Shown here: positions 47,885-58,090 of the stretch, piece after piece
Layout: each line of letters starts with the position of its first letter
How positions within the stretch are numbered: position 1 is the first letter of the stretch
Assembly (NCBI RefSeq): GCF_000613885.1
Contig: NZ_BAJV01000012.1
Span: 1-64,000, forward strand
Direction of reading: 5' to 3'
Length of the DNA: 64,000 nt
Origin: Asaia prunellae JCM 25354
GTDB taxonomy: Bacteria > Pseudomonadota > Alphaproteobacteria > Acetobacterales > Acetobacteraceae
The notes under the pieces: generated by a model
Told to the model about the DNA's origin: nothing
Databases searched by the model: none
What the model saw: only the letters and a program-made list of their open reading frames with translations
Position numbers and translations under genes: made by a program

Positions 47885-50208
47885 ATGCAAAGCTCTGAGT
47901 CATTCCGGATTAGTTCTCGTCTGAAAGATATCATCGGGCGCGACCTTGTCACAAACGAGTACGTGGCGATTTTCGAGCTGGTAAAAAACTCATTCGACGC
48001 AAGAGCAACGTCCGTTGATATCGAATTCCATCCGATAAAGGGATAATTGCGATCGTCGACGACGGCAGGGGTATGTCGTCCAAAGACATCAAAGAAAAGT
48101 GGTTGTTTGTAGCCTATTCTGAAAAATCCATCCATATTCCCAATGATTACCGAGATCGGATAAAAACAGCAGGTCAGTTTGCCGGAAGTAAGGGAATAGG
48201 TCGATTTGCGTGCGACACTTTAGGTGAAAATTTACATTTATATAGCAAAACCGTAAATGATAATATTGTTTCTAAACTGGAAATTGACTGGTCCGATTTC
48301 GACAAAAATGCTACAGACGAATTCCAACAAATCAGTGTAGCTTTAGGGCAAGTCTCGAAGTTTCCTGATCTTATCCACGCAAGTCCTCCAAAAGACAGTG
48401 GAACTGTACTGATCATTAGCGATACCCATGAGACTTGGGATATCGAAAAGATCAAGCGACTACGTCGTGATCTTGCCAAGCTGATAGATCCTTTCGGTAC
48501 GACAAAAAGCGTTACAGTTTCCACCTGGTTAGTCAGTGATGACGTCACCATTGACGGTGTTAATGGCCCTGTTGGAAATGAAATATCAGATCTACTACGA
48601 GACAAGACGAGCCGGATTGAGGTTGTTATCGAAAATGACCTCATAGAGACTATTCTTTTCGATCGAGGGCGTAAGATCTACGCCATTCGGGAGCCGTCCC
48701 CATATGAGGAGCTTCATAATATCCATGTCCAAGGAAGTGTTTTCTTTCTGAACAACTCTGCAAAGAAAACTTTTGCTAGACGTATGGGGGTAACATCTGT
48801 CGCATTTGGGAGTATATTTCTATTTTTAAATGGGTTTCGAATTTTTCCAATAGGCGAAGAATTCGATGACACTCTTGGCCTTAACCGAAGGAAGCAGCAA
48901 GGCCAACGCCGTTATCTCGGTACACGCGACCTTCTCGGCCGTATTGACGTTGTCGCTCCGCCCAGAAAATTTCGCGAGGTATCGAGCCGCGATGCTGGCC
49001 TCGTTGATGATGCAAATCGCCGCGCATTGTTCGATGCAATCCGACGACAAATGGTATTTCGGCTCGAACGATATGTCGTAGGAGTAAACTGGGCCGACGC
49101 TCTGGACAAAAACCGAGATACAGCCGATGGGCTAGCGACCGATGAATCGCGTGACCGCATCTTAAGGGTAATTGGTAATCTGGCTCGTTCACGGGACATT
49201 GAGATCATCTATTACGATGAGGATATTGTTCGGGTTTCTGACGATCCAGATAGAATTACAGATGAGACGCTCAAATCGATAGTTTCGGCGGCAGAGAGTA
49301 GAGGAGACGCGAACCTTCTTGCCCAAATCGAGCAAGCTCGTGCTCGGATCGAAGAGCTTCGTAGTCAGCGACGAGAGGCTCAAATGGCTGCCAATCTGGC
49401 GATAGCCGAACGGGCACGGGCTGATGCTCGCATCGAAAGCTTAGAGCGGCAAGCTGCATTTCTCGGTAGCAGCAAGAGGGTTGATGTAGAGCGCGCCCAA
49501 CTACTCATGCATCAGGCGATCATTCATGCTGGACATATACGGTCTGCAGTGGGAAACGCGGCACACAAGCTTAATGAAATTTTAGAATTAGCAGTTATGC
49601 CGCAGATGTTGGAGGATCTTGACGATCTCGAAGACATCCTCGCTTCTGTGCGGCAATCTGCAAGAAGCGCTTCCTCATCGATCGCAAACGCAACACTCTC
49701 TGGTGATCGCCTGAGCGCCGTCCTGTCTTTCGCACCTAACATCCGCGTTGATCTTAAGACAGATCTTATTAATGGTGACTTGTTGGGATTTCTTAGCGAG
49801 TATTTCCAATTTCGCCTTGATGGGGTTCCGGGTATGCCTCGCGCTATTTTTGACGCGTCCGGTATATCCCTAAAGCGAGACTTTTCGCCGGTAGACATAT
49901 CTGTCCTCATTGACAATCTGCAAGATAACGCTCGCAAGGCTAAAGCTAACGAGATTACTTTCAAGGCTATTCGCAAAGGAACAGGAAAGGTTGTAATCAA
50001 AGTTACAGATGATGGTCGTGGTATAAACCTTGATAGAGTCGATCCTACCAAAATATTCGAACGCGGGTACACCGAGTCCGCGAATGGAACAGGACTAGGT
50101 CTTTACAGTGCGAAACAAATTCTTCAGTTGATGGATGGTAGCATTGAGCTTGTTGGCGATGGTAGCCGCGCCGATTTTGAGATTACAATTTCAGGAGAGT
50201 TATCATGA
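47885..50208 (+). CDS. protein with two GHKL ATPase domains (MORC/Hsp90-like plus histidine-kinase-like), one frameshift here
   Basis: ATG 47885 opens a frame that breaks near 48040, where one G of a GGG run is missing, and continues to 50208, about 774 residues in all. Domain one is an Hsp90/MORC-type GHKL ATPase: N-box FELVKNSFDA (30-39), G1 VDDGRGM (58-64) and G2 GSKGIGRFA (101-109). A transducer-like middle follows, then a coiled coil (about 455-520) and a helical region with a His-rich stretch (LMHQAIIHAGHI). Domain two is a histidine-kinase-type ATPase: N-box DNLQDNARKA (about 677), G1 TDDGRGI (about 708) and G2 NGTGLGLYSAKQIL (about 734). No sensor or transmembrane part is seen. The stop overlaps the receiver gene start (ATGA). 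Confidence 0.85.
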
Positions 50209-51146
50209 ATCTTGAATTAGGCATCTTGTGGATCGAAGACTCTTTTAGCCCAGAAGAAGAAACCAATCTTAAGCGATGCATTCAAGAAGTCGGTTTCCTA
50301 GCGGAAATAAAAAACATTGTTAATGGAGAAGAAATAGAAACACTTGCAAAACAGAATAACCTATTTCATTGCTACGATTTAATTCTTTTGGATTTTGCCC
50401 TTAAAGGAGTAAATGGCGATGATTTGGCCCCAAAAATTAGAGATTTATTCCCATCGACAACCATTCTTTTCTATTCTGGAAATTTTGAGAAAGAAACTCT
50501 CCTACTGAAAATTGCGGAAAAAAAGGTGGAAGGCGTCTACTGCTGCACTCGTGATCGCTTCATCGAACGCGCGGGAATACTTATCGAACAAACTGCTCGA
50601 ACGCTGGATCGGCTGTCTGGCATGCGCGGTCTAGCAATGCGCGTCGTTGCTGAGTGCGACGCAATCATGAAAGAAGCTGTCATCTATCTCAGTGCGACAG
50701 ATGACAGCTGTGCGGCAATATTGACCGAGATGGATAATGATGTCTTTGAACATATTGATGAGGTCAAGAAAAGGTATCAGGCCTCCATGGGGAACAGTGT
50801 ACAAGCGCGCCTAGATACGTTTGCCGTCGATAGTGCAAAGTTATTTGCGCATTTCAGGAGATTATCCAAGAAAATTTTAAGTAATCCGAATAGTATACGA
50901 CTTTCTACCGCACAGATCGATGAGCTGAGAAATCTGAATAGAAAGACCAGCAATTATGTTGTCGCCGTTCTCAATAGGCGTAATGCACTTGGTCATGCCA
51001 AAGAAATGCGCACTGCTGAGGGCTGGAAACTAGACGGTAATAGTGGCATCAAAATTTCAGACTTCCCAATGATTAGACGCGACTTCGCCGTCTACAAAGA
51101 GGCTTTCGAAAGCATAAGAAAATTGATCACTTCGAGCGATAAGTAG
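50205..51146 (+). CDS. receiver-domain protein with HEPN-like C-terminal domain
   Basis: The 313-residue protein has an N-terminal response-regulator receiver domain (1-125). It keeps the acidic pair Glu11-Asp12 in LWIEDSF, the phospho-acceptor Asp63 in ILLDFALKGVNG, and Ser91 in LFYSGN. The usual lysine near residue 116 is replaced by arginine (CTRDRF). There is no DNA-binding output. The C-terminal 180 residues are helical and hold RRNALGHAKE, where Arg259-Asn260 and His264 fit the R-N-x3-H signature of HEPN ribonucleases. It is coupled to the dual-GHKL gene, so it is probably its phosphotransfer or signalling partner. The HEPN call rests on one motif and is tentative. Confidence 0.72.
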   Translation: MNLELGILWIEDSFSPEEETNLKRCIQEVGFLAEIKNIVNGEEIETLAKQNNLFHCYDLILLDFALKGVNGDDLAPKIRDLFPSTTILFYSGNFEKETLLLKIAEKKVEGVYCCTRDRFIERAGILIEQTARTLDRLSGMRGLAMRVVAECDAIMKEAVIYLSATDDSCAAILTEMDNDVFEHIDEVKKRYQASMGNSVQARLDTFAVDSAKLFAHFRRLSKKILSNPNSIRLSTAQIDELRNLNRKTSNYVVAVLNRRNALGHAKEMRTAEGWKLDGNSGIKISDFPMIRRDFAVYKEAFESIRKLITSSDK

Positions 51147-52334
51147 ACTGATGAGTGTTTCCCCTAACGCTTCTGCGAGCAAGGGCGGAACTGCGTTTCC
51201 AACTTGCGTAAAACGCGGGCAAGCGCTCTTTCTTCGATGCCCCCCCGAAGTATAAGGCCCTTTGAATTCAAACCAGTCCGGGAAAGACTGTAAGCGCGCA
51301 TGTTCGCGCACAGTCATGGATCTTGGTCTCGAATAATGCACGAAGTCATCAGGCAGCGTACTGATTGTCGGAGCAGGAGAATTCGGATCGAGCGGGGTAG
51401 TAGAACGTTTCTTGATGCCTAAGCGAGCCCTATCTTCCATACTAAGACACACTCCACGCTTACAGTTCTCCAATATATCTCGCATCCTCTCGATCGAGGC
51501 TGGGCTATGTCGTGGTAGACGCATATCACTTGGCTGACCGTTATTTATGTCCCTCATCAACTTTTGATAGGGATGTTGCGGCTCACTGGTTCGGCGCAGT
51601 GTTTTGAACCCTTTATGGCCCCACTCACTATCTAGAATCAAATCATCGCTCGTTTCCGCAAGATCGGATAGCGCTGCTCTGGTTCCTGTCGGGCCTGGAC
51701 CAAGCTCACGCGTGGAAAGGAAGGCTTTTCGGGCGACACGCAATCTTTCTAAAGGATCTATACCTGCTAAAGCAGCTTTAGGCGCAGCCACGAGAATAAA
51801 ACGAGGTCGACGCTGCGGTACGCCCCAATCAGCAGCCCTAACAATACCCGTCCACACTTGATAGCCAAAACGGTCTAACTCGCGAACCACGTACTCGCTG
51901 TAGGTGCCGCCAGTTCGATGCTTCATCGAGCGAAAGCCGACAACATTTTCGAGAAGAACTAAGCGTGGGCGTAAAATTGCAACATACTGAAGGTAGACAT
52001 CGACCATTTTACTCCGCGGATCATCGGGCCGCCGTAATCCGTTCATGCTAAAACCTTGGCAAGGTGGCCCCCCTGCGATCAGGTCTACCTTTCCGCACAA
52101 GTCCTGCAACTGTGAGTCGTGTTTCGCCAGCAACTCTTCCGCAAGCCAGGCACGCTGCTCCAGCCATGCCGGCCAGCCGTGTCGACCCGCATGGCGATCA
52201 AGCAAGTTATGCTTGTAAGTAGCAAACGCATCTGGATGAGCTTCTACGCTAAACAGCGTTGAAAATCCCGCCTTACCCAGACCGAGCGACAAACCGCCGC
52301 AGCCGGCGAAAAGATCAATGCAAGTGAATGTCAT
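51057..52334 (-). CDS. dcm: DNA (cytosine-5)-methyltransferase
   Basis: All main C5-methyltransferase motifs are present in 425 residues: I (DLFAGCGGLSLGLG), IV with the catalytic Cys92 (GGPPCQGFS), VI (LLENVVGF), VIII (QRRPRFILVA) and X (TQVGNAVPPLLAEAL). ATG 52334 directly precedes motif I; TTG 52379 is the only longer choice. It is convergent with the receiver/HEPN-like gene and overlaps it by 90 bp. No restriction nuclease or Vsr gene is adjacent, so it is an orphan methylase or acts with the ATPase/receiver pair. The recognition sequence cannot be read from the protein. Confidence 0.92.
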   Translation of the reverse strand: MTFTCIDLFAGCGGLSLGLGKAGFSTLFSVEAHPDAFATYKHNLLDRHAGRHGWPAWLEQRAWLAEELLAKHDSQLQDLCGKVDLIAGGPPCQGFSMNGLRRPDDPRSKMVDVYLQYVAILRPRLVLLENVVGFRSMKHRTGGTYSEYVVRELDRFGYQVWTGIVRAADWGVPQRRPRFILVAAPKAALAGIDPLERLRVARKAFLSTRELGPGPTGTRAALSDLAETSDDLILDSEWGHKGFKTLRRTSEPQHPYQKLMRDINNGQPSDMRLPRHSPASIERMRDILENCKRGVCLSMEDRARLGIKKRSTTPLDPNSPAPTISTLPDDFVHYSRPRSMTVREHARLQSFPDWFEFKGPYTSGGHRRKSACPRFTQVGNAVPPLLAEALGETLISLLIARSDQFSYAFESLFVDGEVASNHWEV

Positions 52335-52585
52335 GTTTGAAGTATTTCGGGTCCCTATCGGAATGTCCAGGGCCTTCAACCTATCTGCAGAATGTTGCTG
52401 CTCGCACTCAGGCCAATCTCTCGATTCGTTAGGGTAAAAAGTTCGTTCCGCCTAGGACTATTCGCGGCCCAGCTAAAGTTTAAAACACGTTAAGATTCGT
52501 ATCCGGCTTTCTGTCCGACATGCCATGCGCTGTGCTCGATTCGTTCGCACGGCGGCCTCTTCCAGAATGCTTGATTTATGAGGAT

Positions 52586-52637
52586 TTCTGGTGCCGGGTG
52601 AGGGATTTGAACCCCCGACCTTCGGTTTACAAAACCG
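52586..52637 (-). repeat. right attachment-site repeat within tRNA-Thr
   Basis: This 52-bp copy overlaps the 3' half of the intact tRNA-Thr and matches 43943-43994 except for one base. On integration the element restored the tRNA by bringing its own 3' end. Confidence 0.9.
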
Positions 52638-52663
52638 CTGCACTACCACTGTGCTAACCCGGC
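52589..52663 (-). tRNA. tRNA-Thr (anticodon TGT)
   Basis: The minus strand gives a complete cloverleaf, GCCGGGT paired with ACCCGGC, then A-CCA. The anticodon loop is TTTGTAA, giving UGU. It is the integration target of the island on its 3' side and remains intact. Confidence 0.96.
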
Positions 52664-52782
52664 AAACGCAGGAACGGATTGCTTTTCGTCGTTAAACGCA
52701 AATCCGTCAAGGTCTTTTGGCAAGGATAATTGCGAGCGCCTTGTCTTGGCCGGATATGATGCCCTTTCCGGGCTTCCTCAAT

Positions 52783-52810
52783 AAAAAAAGCCCGGCTCGA
52801 AAGCCGGGCT
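52783..52810 (-). terminator. rho-independent terminator after glnA
   Basis: On the minus strand a nine-pair stem (AGCCCGGCT and AGCCGGGCT around a TTCG loop) is followed by seven T. It lies about 11 bp after the glnA stop. Confidence 0.9.
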
Positions 52811-52820
52811 CTGTCTCGGA

Positions 52821-54310
52821 TCAGACCGAGTAGTACATTTCGAATTCGGCCGGGTGCGGCGTGTGTTCGAATTTGTAGACTTCTTTCCACTTCAGCTCGA
52901 TATAGCTGTCGATCTGGTCCTTGGTGAAGACATCACCTTCCAGAAGGAACGAGAAATCTGCTTCGAGGGCCTGAAGAGCCTCACGGAGCGAACCGCAGAC
53001 CGTCGGGATCTGCAGCAGCTCTTCCTTGGGCAGCTCATACAGATCCTTGTCCATAGCTTCGCCCGGATGGATCTTGTTACGGATGCCGTCGAGGCCGGCC
53101 ATCAGCATGGCGGCGAAAGCAAGGTAAGGGTTGGCGGTCGGATCCGGGAAACGGACTTCGATACGCTTTGCTTTCGGGCCGACCGAATACGGGATACGAC
53201 ACGAAGCCGAACGATTGGCTGCCGAGTAAGCAAGCAGAACCGGCGCCTCGAAGCCCGGGATCAGACGCTTGTAGGAGTTGGTCGACGGGTTCGTGAAGGC
53301 GTTCAGTGCCTTGGCGTGCTTGATGATTCCGCCGATGTAGTACAGTGCGTCTTCTGACAGGCCTGCATACTGGTCGCCCGCAAAAAGCGGCTTGCCGTCG
53401 CGCCAGATCGACTGATGCACGTGCATGCCCGAGCCGTTATCACCGGCGATGGGCTTCGGCATGAATGTGGCCGTCTTGCCGTAGGAATGGGCGACGTTGT
53501 GCACGCAGTATTTGTAGATCTGCATGAAGTCGGCCGACTGGACCAGCGTGGCGAACTTGGTGCCCAGCTCGTGCTGCGACTGTGCCACTTCATGGTGATG
53601 CTTTTCGATCGGCAGGCCCATCTCACCCATGGTCGAGAGCATCTCGGCGCGCAGATCGCCTTCGCTGTCGACCGGAGCAACCGGGAAGTAGCCGCCCTTG
53701 ACCACCGGACGATGGCCCATATTGCCTTCCGGATAGTCTTTCATCGAAGCGTCAGGGCCTTCGATGCTGTCGAGCTGGTAGGTGCCGTAATTCGGGCCCG
53801 TACCAAACTTGACGTTGTCGAAGATGAAGAATTCGGCTTCGGGGCCAAAGAAGGCCGTATCACCCAGACCTGTCGTCTTCAGATAGGCTTCGGCAGCTTG
53901 GCGGTCGAGCGCGGGTCACGGGCATAGTAGGTGCCGGTGCGGGGCTCGACGATATCGCAGATCAGGATCAGCTGCGGCTTGGCCGAGAACGGGTCCATGA
54001 CGGCCGTGGTCGGGTCGGGCAGAAGCACCATGTCGGATTCATTGATGGCTTTCCAGCCGGCGATCGACGAGCCGTCGAACATGAAGCCTTCAACGAAGGT
54101 ATCTTCTTCAATGGTGGTGTGCCACTGCGTCGTATGGTGCCACTTGCCCTTCGGGTCGGTGAAGCGCAGATCGACCAGTTCGACCGAGTGTTCCTGCATC
54201 AGCTCGAAGACGCGCTTTACAGCGGCGCTGTCGGGCTTACCCGGCTTTGCATGGGCCGCTGAAGTGAAAGACGCAGCCTTGGACGCCGCGGCTGGAGCTT
54301 TTTTCGCCAT
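52821..54310 (-). CDS. glnA: type I glutamine synthetase (one frameshift here)
   Basis: GlnA makes glutamine from glutamate, ammonia and ATP. Two frames joined near 53895 give about 496 residues. The N-terminal part has [14 protein letters not shown] and [11 protein letters not shown]. The junction needs one extra G (AAGCTG-GCCGAA) to read [13 protein letters not shown]. The C-terminal part has [21 protein letters not shown] and the adenylylation region LYELPKEE with its tyrosine, so GlnE control is likely. The N-terminus is extended by about 25 Ala/Lys-rich residues ([13 protein letters not shown]) relative to most GlnA. The break in so essential a gene points to sequence error. Confidence 0.93.
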
Positions 54311-54728
54311 TTGTCAAATACCTGTATCTGCCTCAAGGGGCCGCACTGATCGGCTGCAAAACGATTAGGACAGGATTCGCGAACTGTCGAGTATTCCAAA
54401 GGCTTTTTGCAGCGCCAAACGAGGGAAAAACGGCCTTCTTTCTCTCCTGTTGAGGCCCCTGAAAATATTCTGAAACCAAAATGATGCATGACAGGTCTAC
54501 GAAAAACGCATATCGGCATGGCCGGTTCCTCAGGTGCAGTTTTTTTTCGCAGAGCACGTGACTGTGAAGCTTGCAGGCATGGGGCGGAGATTCAGAATCC
54601 GGAGTCCCGATCCTGGCTCCTGACCGGTGAAAATTGCGGAGGGTTCTGGCTGGCTGTGAGCAAACGGCGTTTTACAGCCTGTATTATGCCGGTATCATGT
54701 CCTCGTCCCTTCGCAGCGCAGGTCTGGC
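54311..54728. other. glnA/aminotransferase divergent promoter region
   Basis: These 418 bp separate the leftward glnA from the rightward aminotransferase. I see no credible gene. Both promoters must lie here. I could not place NtrC, sigma-54 or sigma-70 boxes with confidence. Confidence 0.5.
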
Positions 54729-55903
54729 ATGAAATCTCCAAACGCCTTTCTCGGCTCCTTGCCGACCACTATCTTCACGACGATGTCCCAGCTTGCCATG
54801 ACACATGGGGCCATCAATCTGGGACAGGGCTTTCCTGACACCGAAGGCCCGGCAACACTGATTGATGAAGCCGCAAATGCCTTGCGGGACGGACGTAATC
54901 AGTATGCACCGCTTACTGGACTGCCAGAGCTGCGTGAGGCGGTTGCCCGTGCCAGCAAGCGCGATTACGACCTTGATATCGACCCCGCCCAAGAGGTGAT
55001 CGTGACTTCAGGCGCTACAGAGGCGCTGGCTGTCAGCCTGATGGCGCTCATCGAACCGGGCGACGAGGTCGTGCTTATCGAGCCGCTCTATGACACCTAT
55101 CTGCCGGTACTGCGTCTTCTCGGTGCCGTGCCCCGTTGTGTGCGGGTGGAGGCGCCTGACTGGCATCTGTCGGAAGAGACATTACGGGATGCCTTTTCGG
55201 ACAGAACCAAGCTGATCCTGCTAAACTCCCCCATGAATCCGAGCGGAAAGGTCTTTACCGCGCAGGAGCTGGACCTGATTGCGTCCCTCGTTCTGGCCCA
55301 TGACTGCTATGCGATTTGCGATGAGGTTTACGAGCATCTGACCTTTGGCGTGAAGCATATCCCGCTCATGACGCGCCCGGGCATGCGTGACCGCGCCATC
55401 CGCATTGGCAGCGCGGGCAAAAGCTTCTCCGTGACCGGGTGGAAAATCGGCTATATCACGGCCTGCCCTGCTTTGGCGTCGGTGATTGCCAAGGCCCATC
55501 AGATCATTGCCTTTTCAAGCGCACCCAATCTGCAACGGGCTGTGGCCAAAGGGCTTGATCTTGGTGAAGCATTTTTTGCAGAGCTTTCAGAGAGTCTGCG
55601 CGCCCGGCGTGATCTGTTTGCCAATGGCCTGAACAGACTTGGCTTTCCGACCCTGCCTGCCGATGGCAGTTACTTCGTTGTGGCCGATATCAGTGCTCAT
55701 GCAGAAGGCCGGGATGATGTGGCGTTCTGTCGTGATCTGGTGACAGAAGCCGGGGTCGCGGCCATTCCGGTTTCTGCCTTTTATGATCCGCATGGAGCGG
55801 AGCCGCCGCGGCATCTTGTCCGTTTTGCTTTCTGCAAGACTGAAGCTGTTCTCCGCGAAGCGCTAGGTCATCTGGAACGGCGTTTCAGCCTCAGGAGGGT
55901 TGA
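54729..55903 (+). CDS. class I/II PLP-dependent aminotransferase (3' end frameshifted)
   Basis: The protein of about 391 residues has the class I aminotransferase core: INLGQGFPDTEGP, VTSGATEALAVSLMALIEPGDEV, NSPMNPSGKVF, CDEVYEHLTF and the PLP lysine in SAGKSFSVTGWKIGY. It resembles the YbdL methionine aminotransferase / kynurenine aminotransferase group. As read the frame runs on to 56150 over the trehalase gene. Restoring one T at the CGTTTCAG run near 55882 ends it at TGA 55901 with the tail RFQPQEG, a normal length. Substrate is uncertain. Confidence 0.87.
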
Positions 55904-57935
55904 AACGCGGTCATCTTGTCGGTTGGTACGCGCGGCTCGAGCGGCGCCTCTTGTCGCATACCTTGTTGCTGCGTCGCGGCTTTTCCGGAAGTGGGGGTCT
56001 GTCCGGCGCTTTCTGGTTGGGCGCCCGTTTCGACATCACCCGCTGGTTTCGCCGGTGCCGCAGGAGAGACCTGTGGACCGACCGCGCTATAGGGATCACT
56101 GGGCGGCAACACGTCGATCGGAGCCTGACTGGCAAGCGGGTTGTGCTTGAGGATTTGTGCCGTCTCGTCGGGGTAGCGACGCATCAGCCAGAAGAGTGCC
56201 GTTGGTCCAGCCAAAACCGATCTGCATCGGGTATTCGCCGCCGCCTTTGCCGCCTGAAGCGCTGATACCGGGTGCTTCCACATCGTATTTTTCAAGCAGT
56301 ACGCCTGATTTCTCATAAGTGCCGATTACACGTGCCATCCATCGTCTGGCAATTGTCTCACCGAGATCGCTCGCTCCGTAGTTATTGAGGCCCTTGATCG
56401 CCATCCATTGCTCTGGCGCCCAGCCATTCGGGGCGTCCCATTGCTGTCCGCTTTCATGATCGGTCGCCATGATCCCACCGGCCCGCAGGAGCCGTGTCCG
56501 GATTGTATCGGCTACCGACATGGCCTGAGCCTGTGAGGCAAGGCGCAGGAAAAGCGGCACGGCTGTGGCGGAAGAGAGCACGTCGGTTGTCTGGCCTTTA
56601 CGCCAGTCGTAATCGTAGAAAGCCCCTTTCTCTTCATTCCAGAAAATCCGCCTGACAACAGCAGTATGCTCATCCGCGCGCTGACCGTAGAGCGCTGCAA
56701 GCTTGTGCTGCCCTGTCAGGGCATAGCCATGCTCCAGGGTCTGCTCGAGGTGGACCATCAGACAGTTTACTTCGATAGGAGCAAGGTCGGTCGTGTGAAT
56801 GGTCGACAGGGTATGCCCGTCAGCAAGCCAGCGCGATGAAAAATCCCATCCTGTCTCGGATCCGGCGCGCAGATCGCGATACACATCCGATGGCGCACGC
56901 ATGCTTGCCTTGGCTGCTGTAGCAACGTCTTCGGGGTAGCTTTCATCACGTGGCGTATCGAGATCATCCCAATGGCGCATCAATAGCGTGCCATCTGAGA
57001 GGCGGACGAGATGACGATGGGCCTGACCGGGTTTCAGCGTGTCCGCACCATCCATCCAGTAATCGTATTCCTTCTGCAACTGAGGCAGGAATTCACGATA
57101 ACTGTCCTGGCCATCATGCTGGGCAAGAAGATCGACCATCAGCGAGAAGAAAGGTGGTTCGGATCGGCTGAGATAATAGGTGCGGGTGCCGTTGGGAATA
57201 TGACCATAACGATCAACAAGTGAGGCCATGTCCCGGATCATGCCGCGTAGCAGATCCCATTGTCCCGGTCTCGTAGAGGCCGATCATGGTGAAATAGGTG
57301 TCCCAGTAATAGAGTTCTGAAAAACGGCCACCTGGTACGACATAGGCATGGGGAAGCGGCAGAAGCGACGAGTAGGCCATCGGCTTGTCAGGCTGACGGG
57401 TCAGGACGCTCCACATACCCTGAATATAGTCGTAGATATTTTCATCAGCCTTGCGCTGGTATGTAATTTCGTGCCGCTGTGGTGGCGTGAAATGTGCAGT
57501 GTAGAAAGCCTTGAGGCTGAAATCAGGATTCTTGCGTTGCTCCTCCCAGCTCTGGAGAAGTTGTGCAGGTGCCTCGTTAGGGCGTGAATCGGCAATCGTC
57601 TTGAAGTCAGGCGCCAGATGCGCACCACCAATGGCTGCAAACAATCCACCCAGAGCAATAGACGGCGAGCGCAGATCCTGTGGTACGGATGCGACATGCA
57701 GGGAGTGCGCGGCTTCACTTGCAACAGTCTCGCGTGGACCGGTCGATGGATGGGGGGGGGTATCTGCTGCTGCCGGGACAGAAGAAGAGGTGATGGCAGG
57801 TTCGGGAGCTTTCTGCGCGACGTCTTGTCTCTGATCAGCTGCACGGGCTCCGGTGCTCATGGCAGAAACATTCAGAACAACCAGCGAAGTGCCAAGAAGC
57901 AGGAGATGAGAGAAGGAAAGGCGTTGGCTGGTCAT
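55891..57935 (-). CDS. treA: periplasmic trehalase, GH37 (two frameshifts here)
   Basis: Three frames joined near 57255 and 56205 give about 680 residues. The first starts with a signal peptide (SHLLLLGTSLVVLNVSA, ending ARA) and has the GH37 signature PGGRFSELYYWDTYFTMIGL. The second, after one extra G in a GGG run, has GAFYDYDW, QQWDAPNGWAPEQWM and GGEYPMQIGFGWTNG. The third ends in a Pro/Ala/Gln-rich tail of about 100 residues that is not part of the catalytic domain. TreA splits trehalose to glucose in the periplasm. The N-terminal linker is also Pro/Ala-rich. The 3' end just overlaps the convergent aminotransferase. Confidence 0.88.
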
Positions 57936-58090
57936 GCTGTCTCCCTGAACTTGGGTCCGGCATTACATTGCCGACCGTTCCTGATTTTTTTAAAGCAGTG
58001 TCCTGTCACAGATGTGACTCGAGCCCTGCTCCGTTTTGTGGCGCTCTGCTCTCCCCCGTACGCCAGTCATGCCAGAGAAGGAGATGCCAG

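Larger units (their letters stand above)
43946..52663. mobile_element. integrative element in tRNA-Thr(UGU)
   Basis: The element of about 8.7 kb lies between an intact tRNA-Thr and a truncated 3' copy, the standard result of tyrosine-recombinase insertion into a tRNA 3' end. Its genes run: a broken hypothetical, a phage-like hypothetical, Cro, CI-type repressor, two small genes, an excisionase-like HTH, a decayed integrase, then GHKL ATPase, receiver/HEPN-like protein and a C5 methyltransferase. No structural phage genes are present, so it is a prophage remnant or satellite-like island carrying a cargo. The cargo has lower GC and different codon use from its surroundings. Confidence 0.85.

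Noticed and set aside
51057-52334. Classical type II restriction-modification system
   Set aside because: No restriction endonuclease or Vsr-like gene lies beside the methyltransferase; the neighbour is the receiver/HEPN-like gene.
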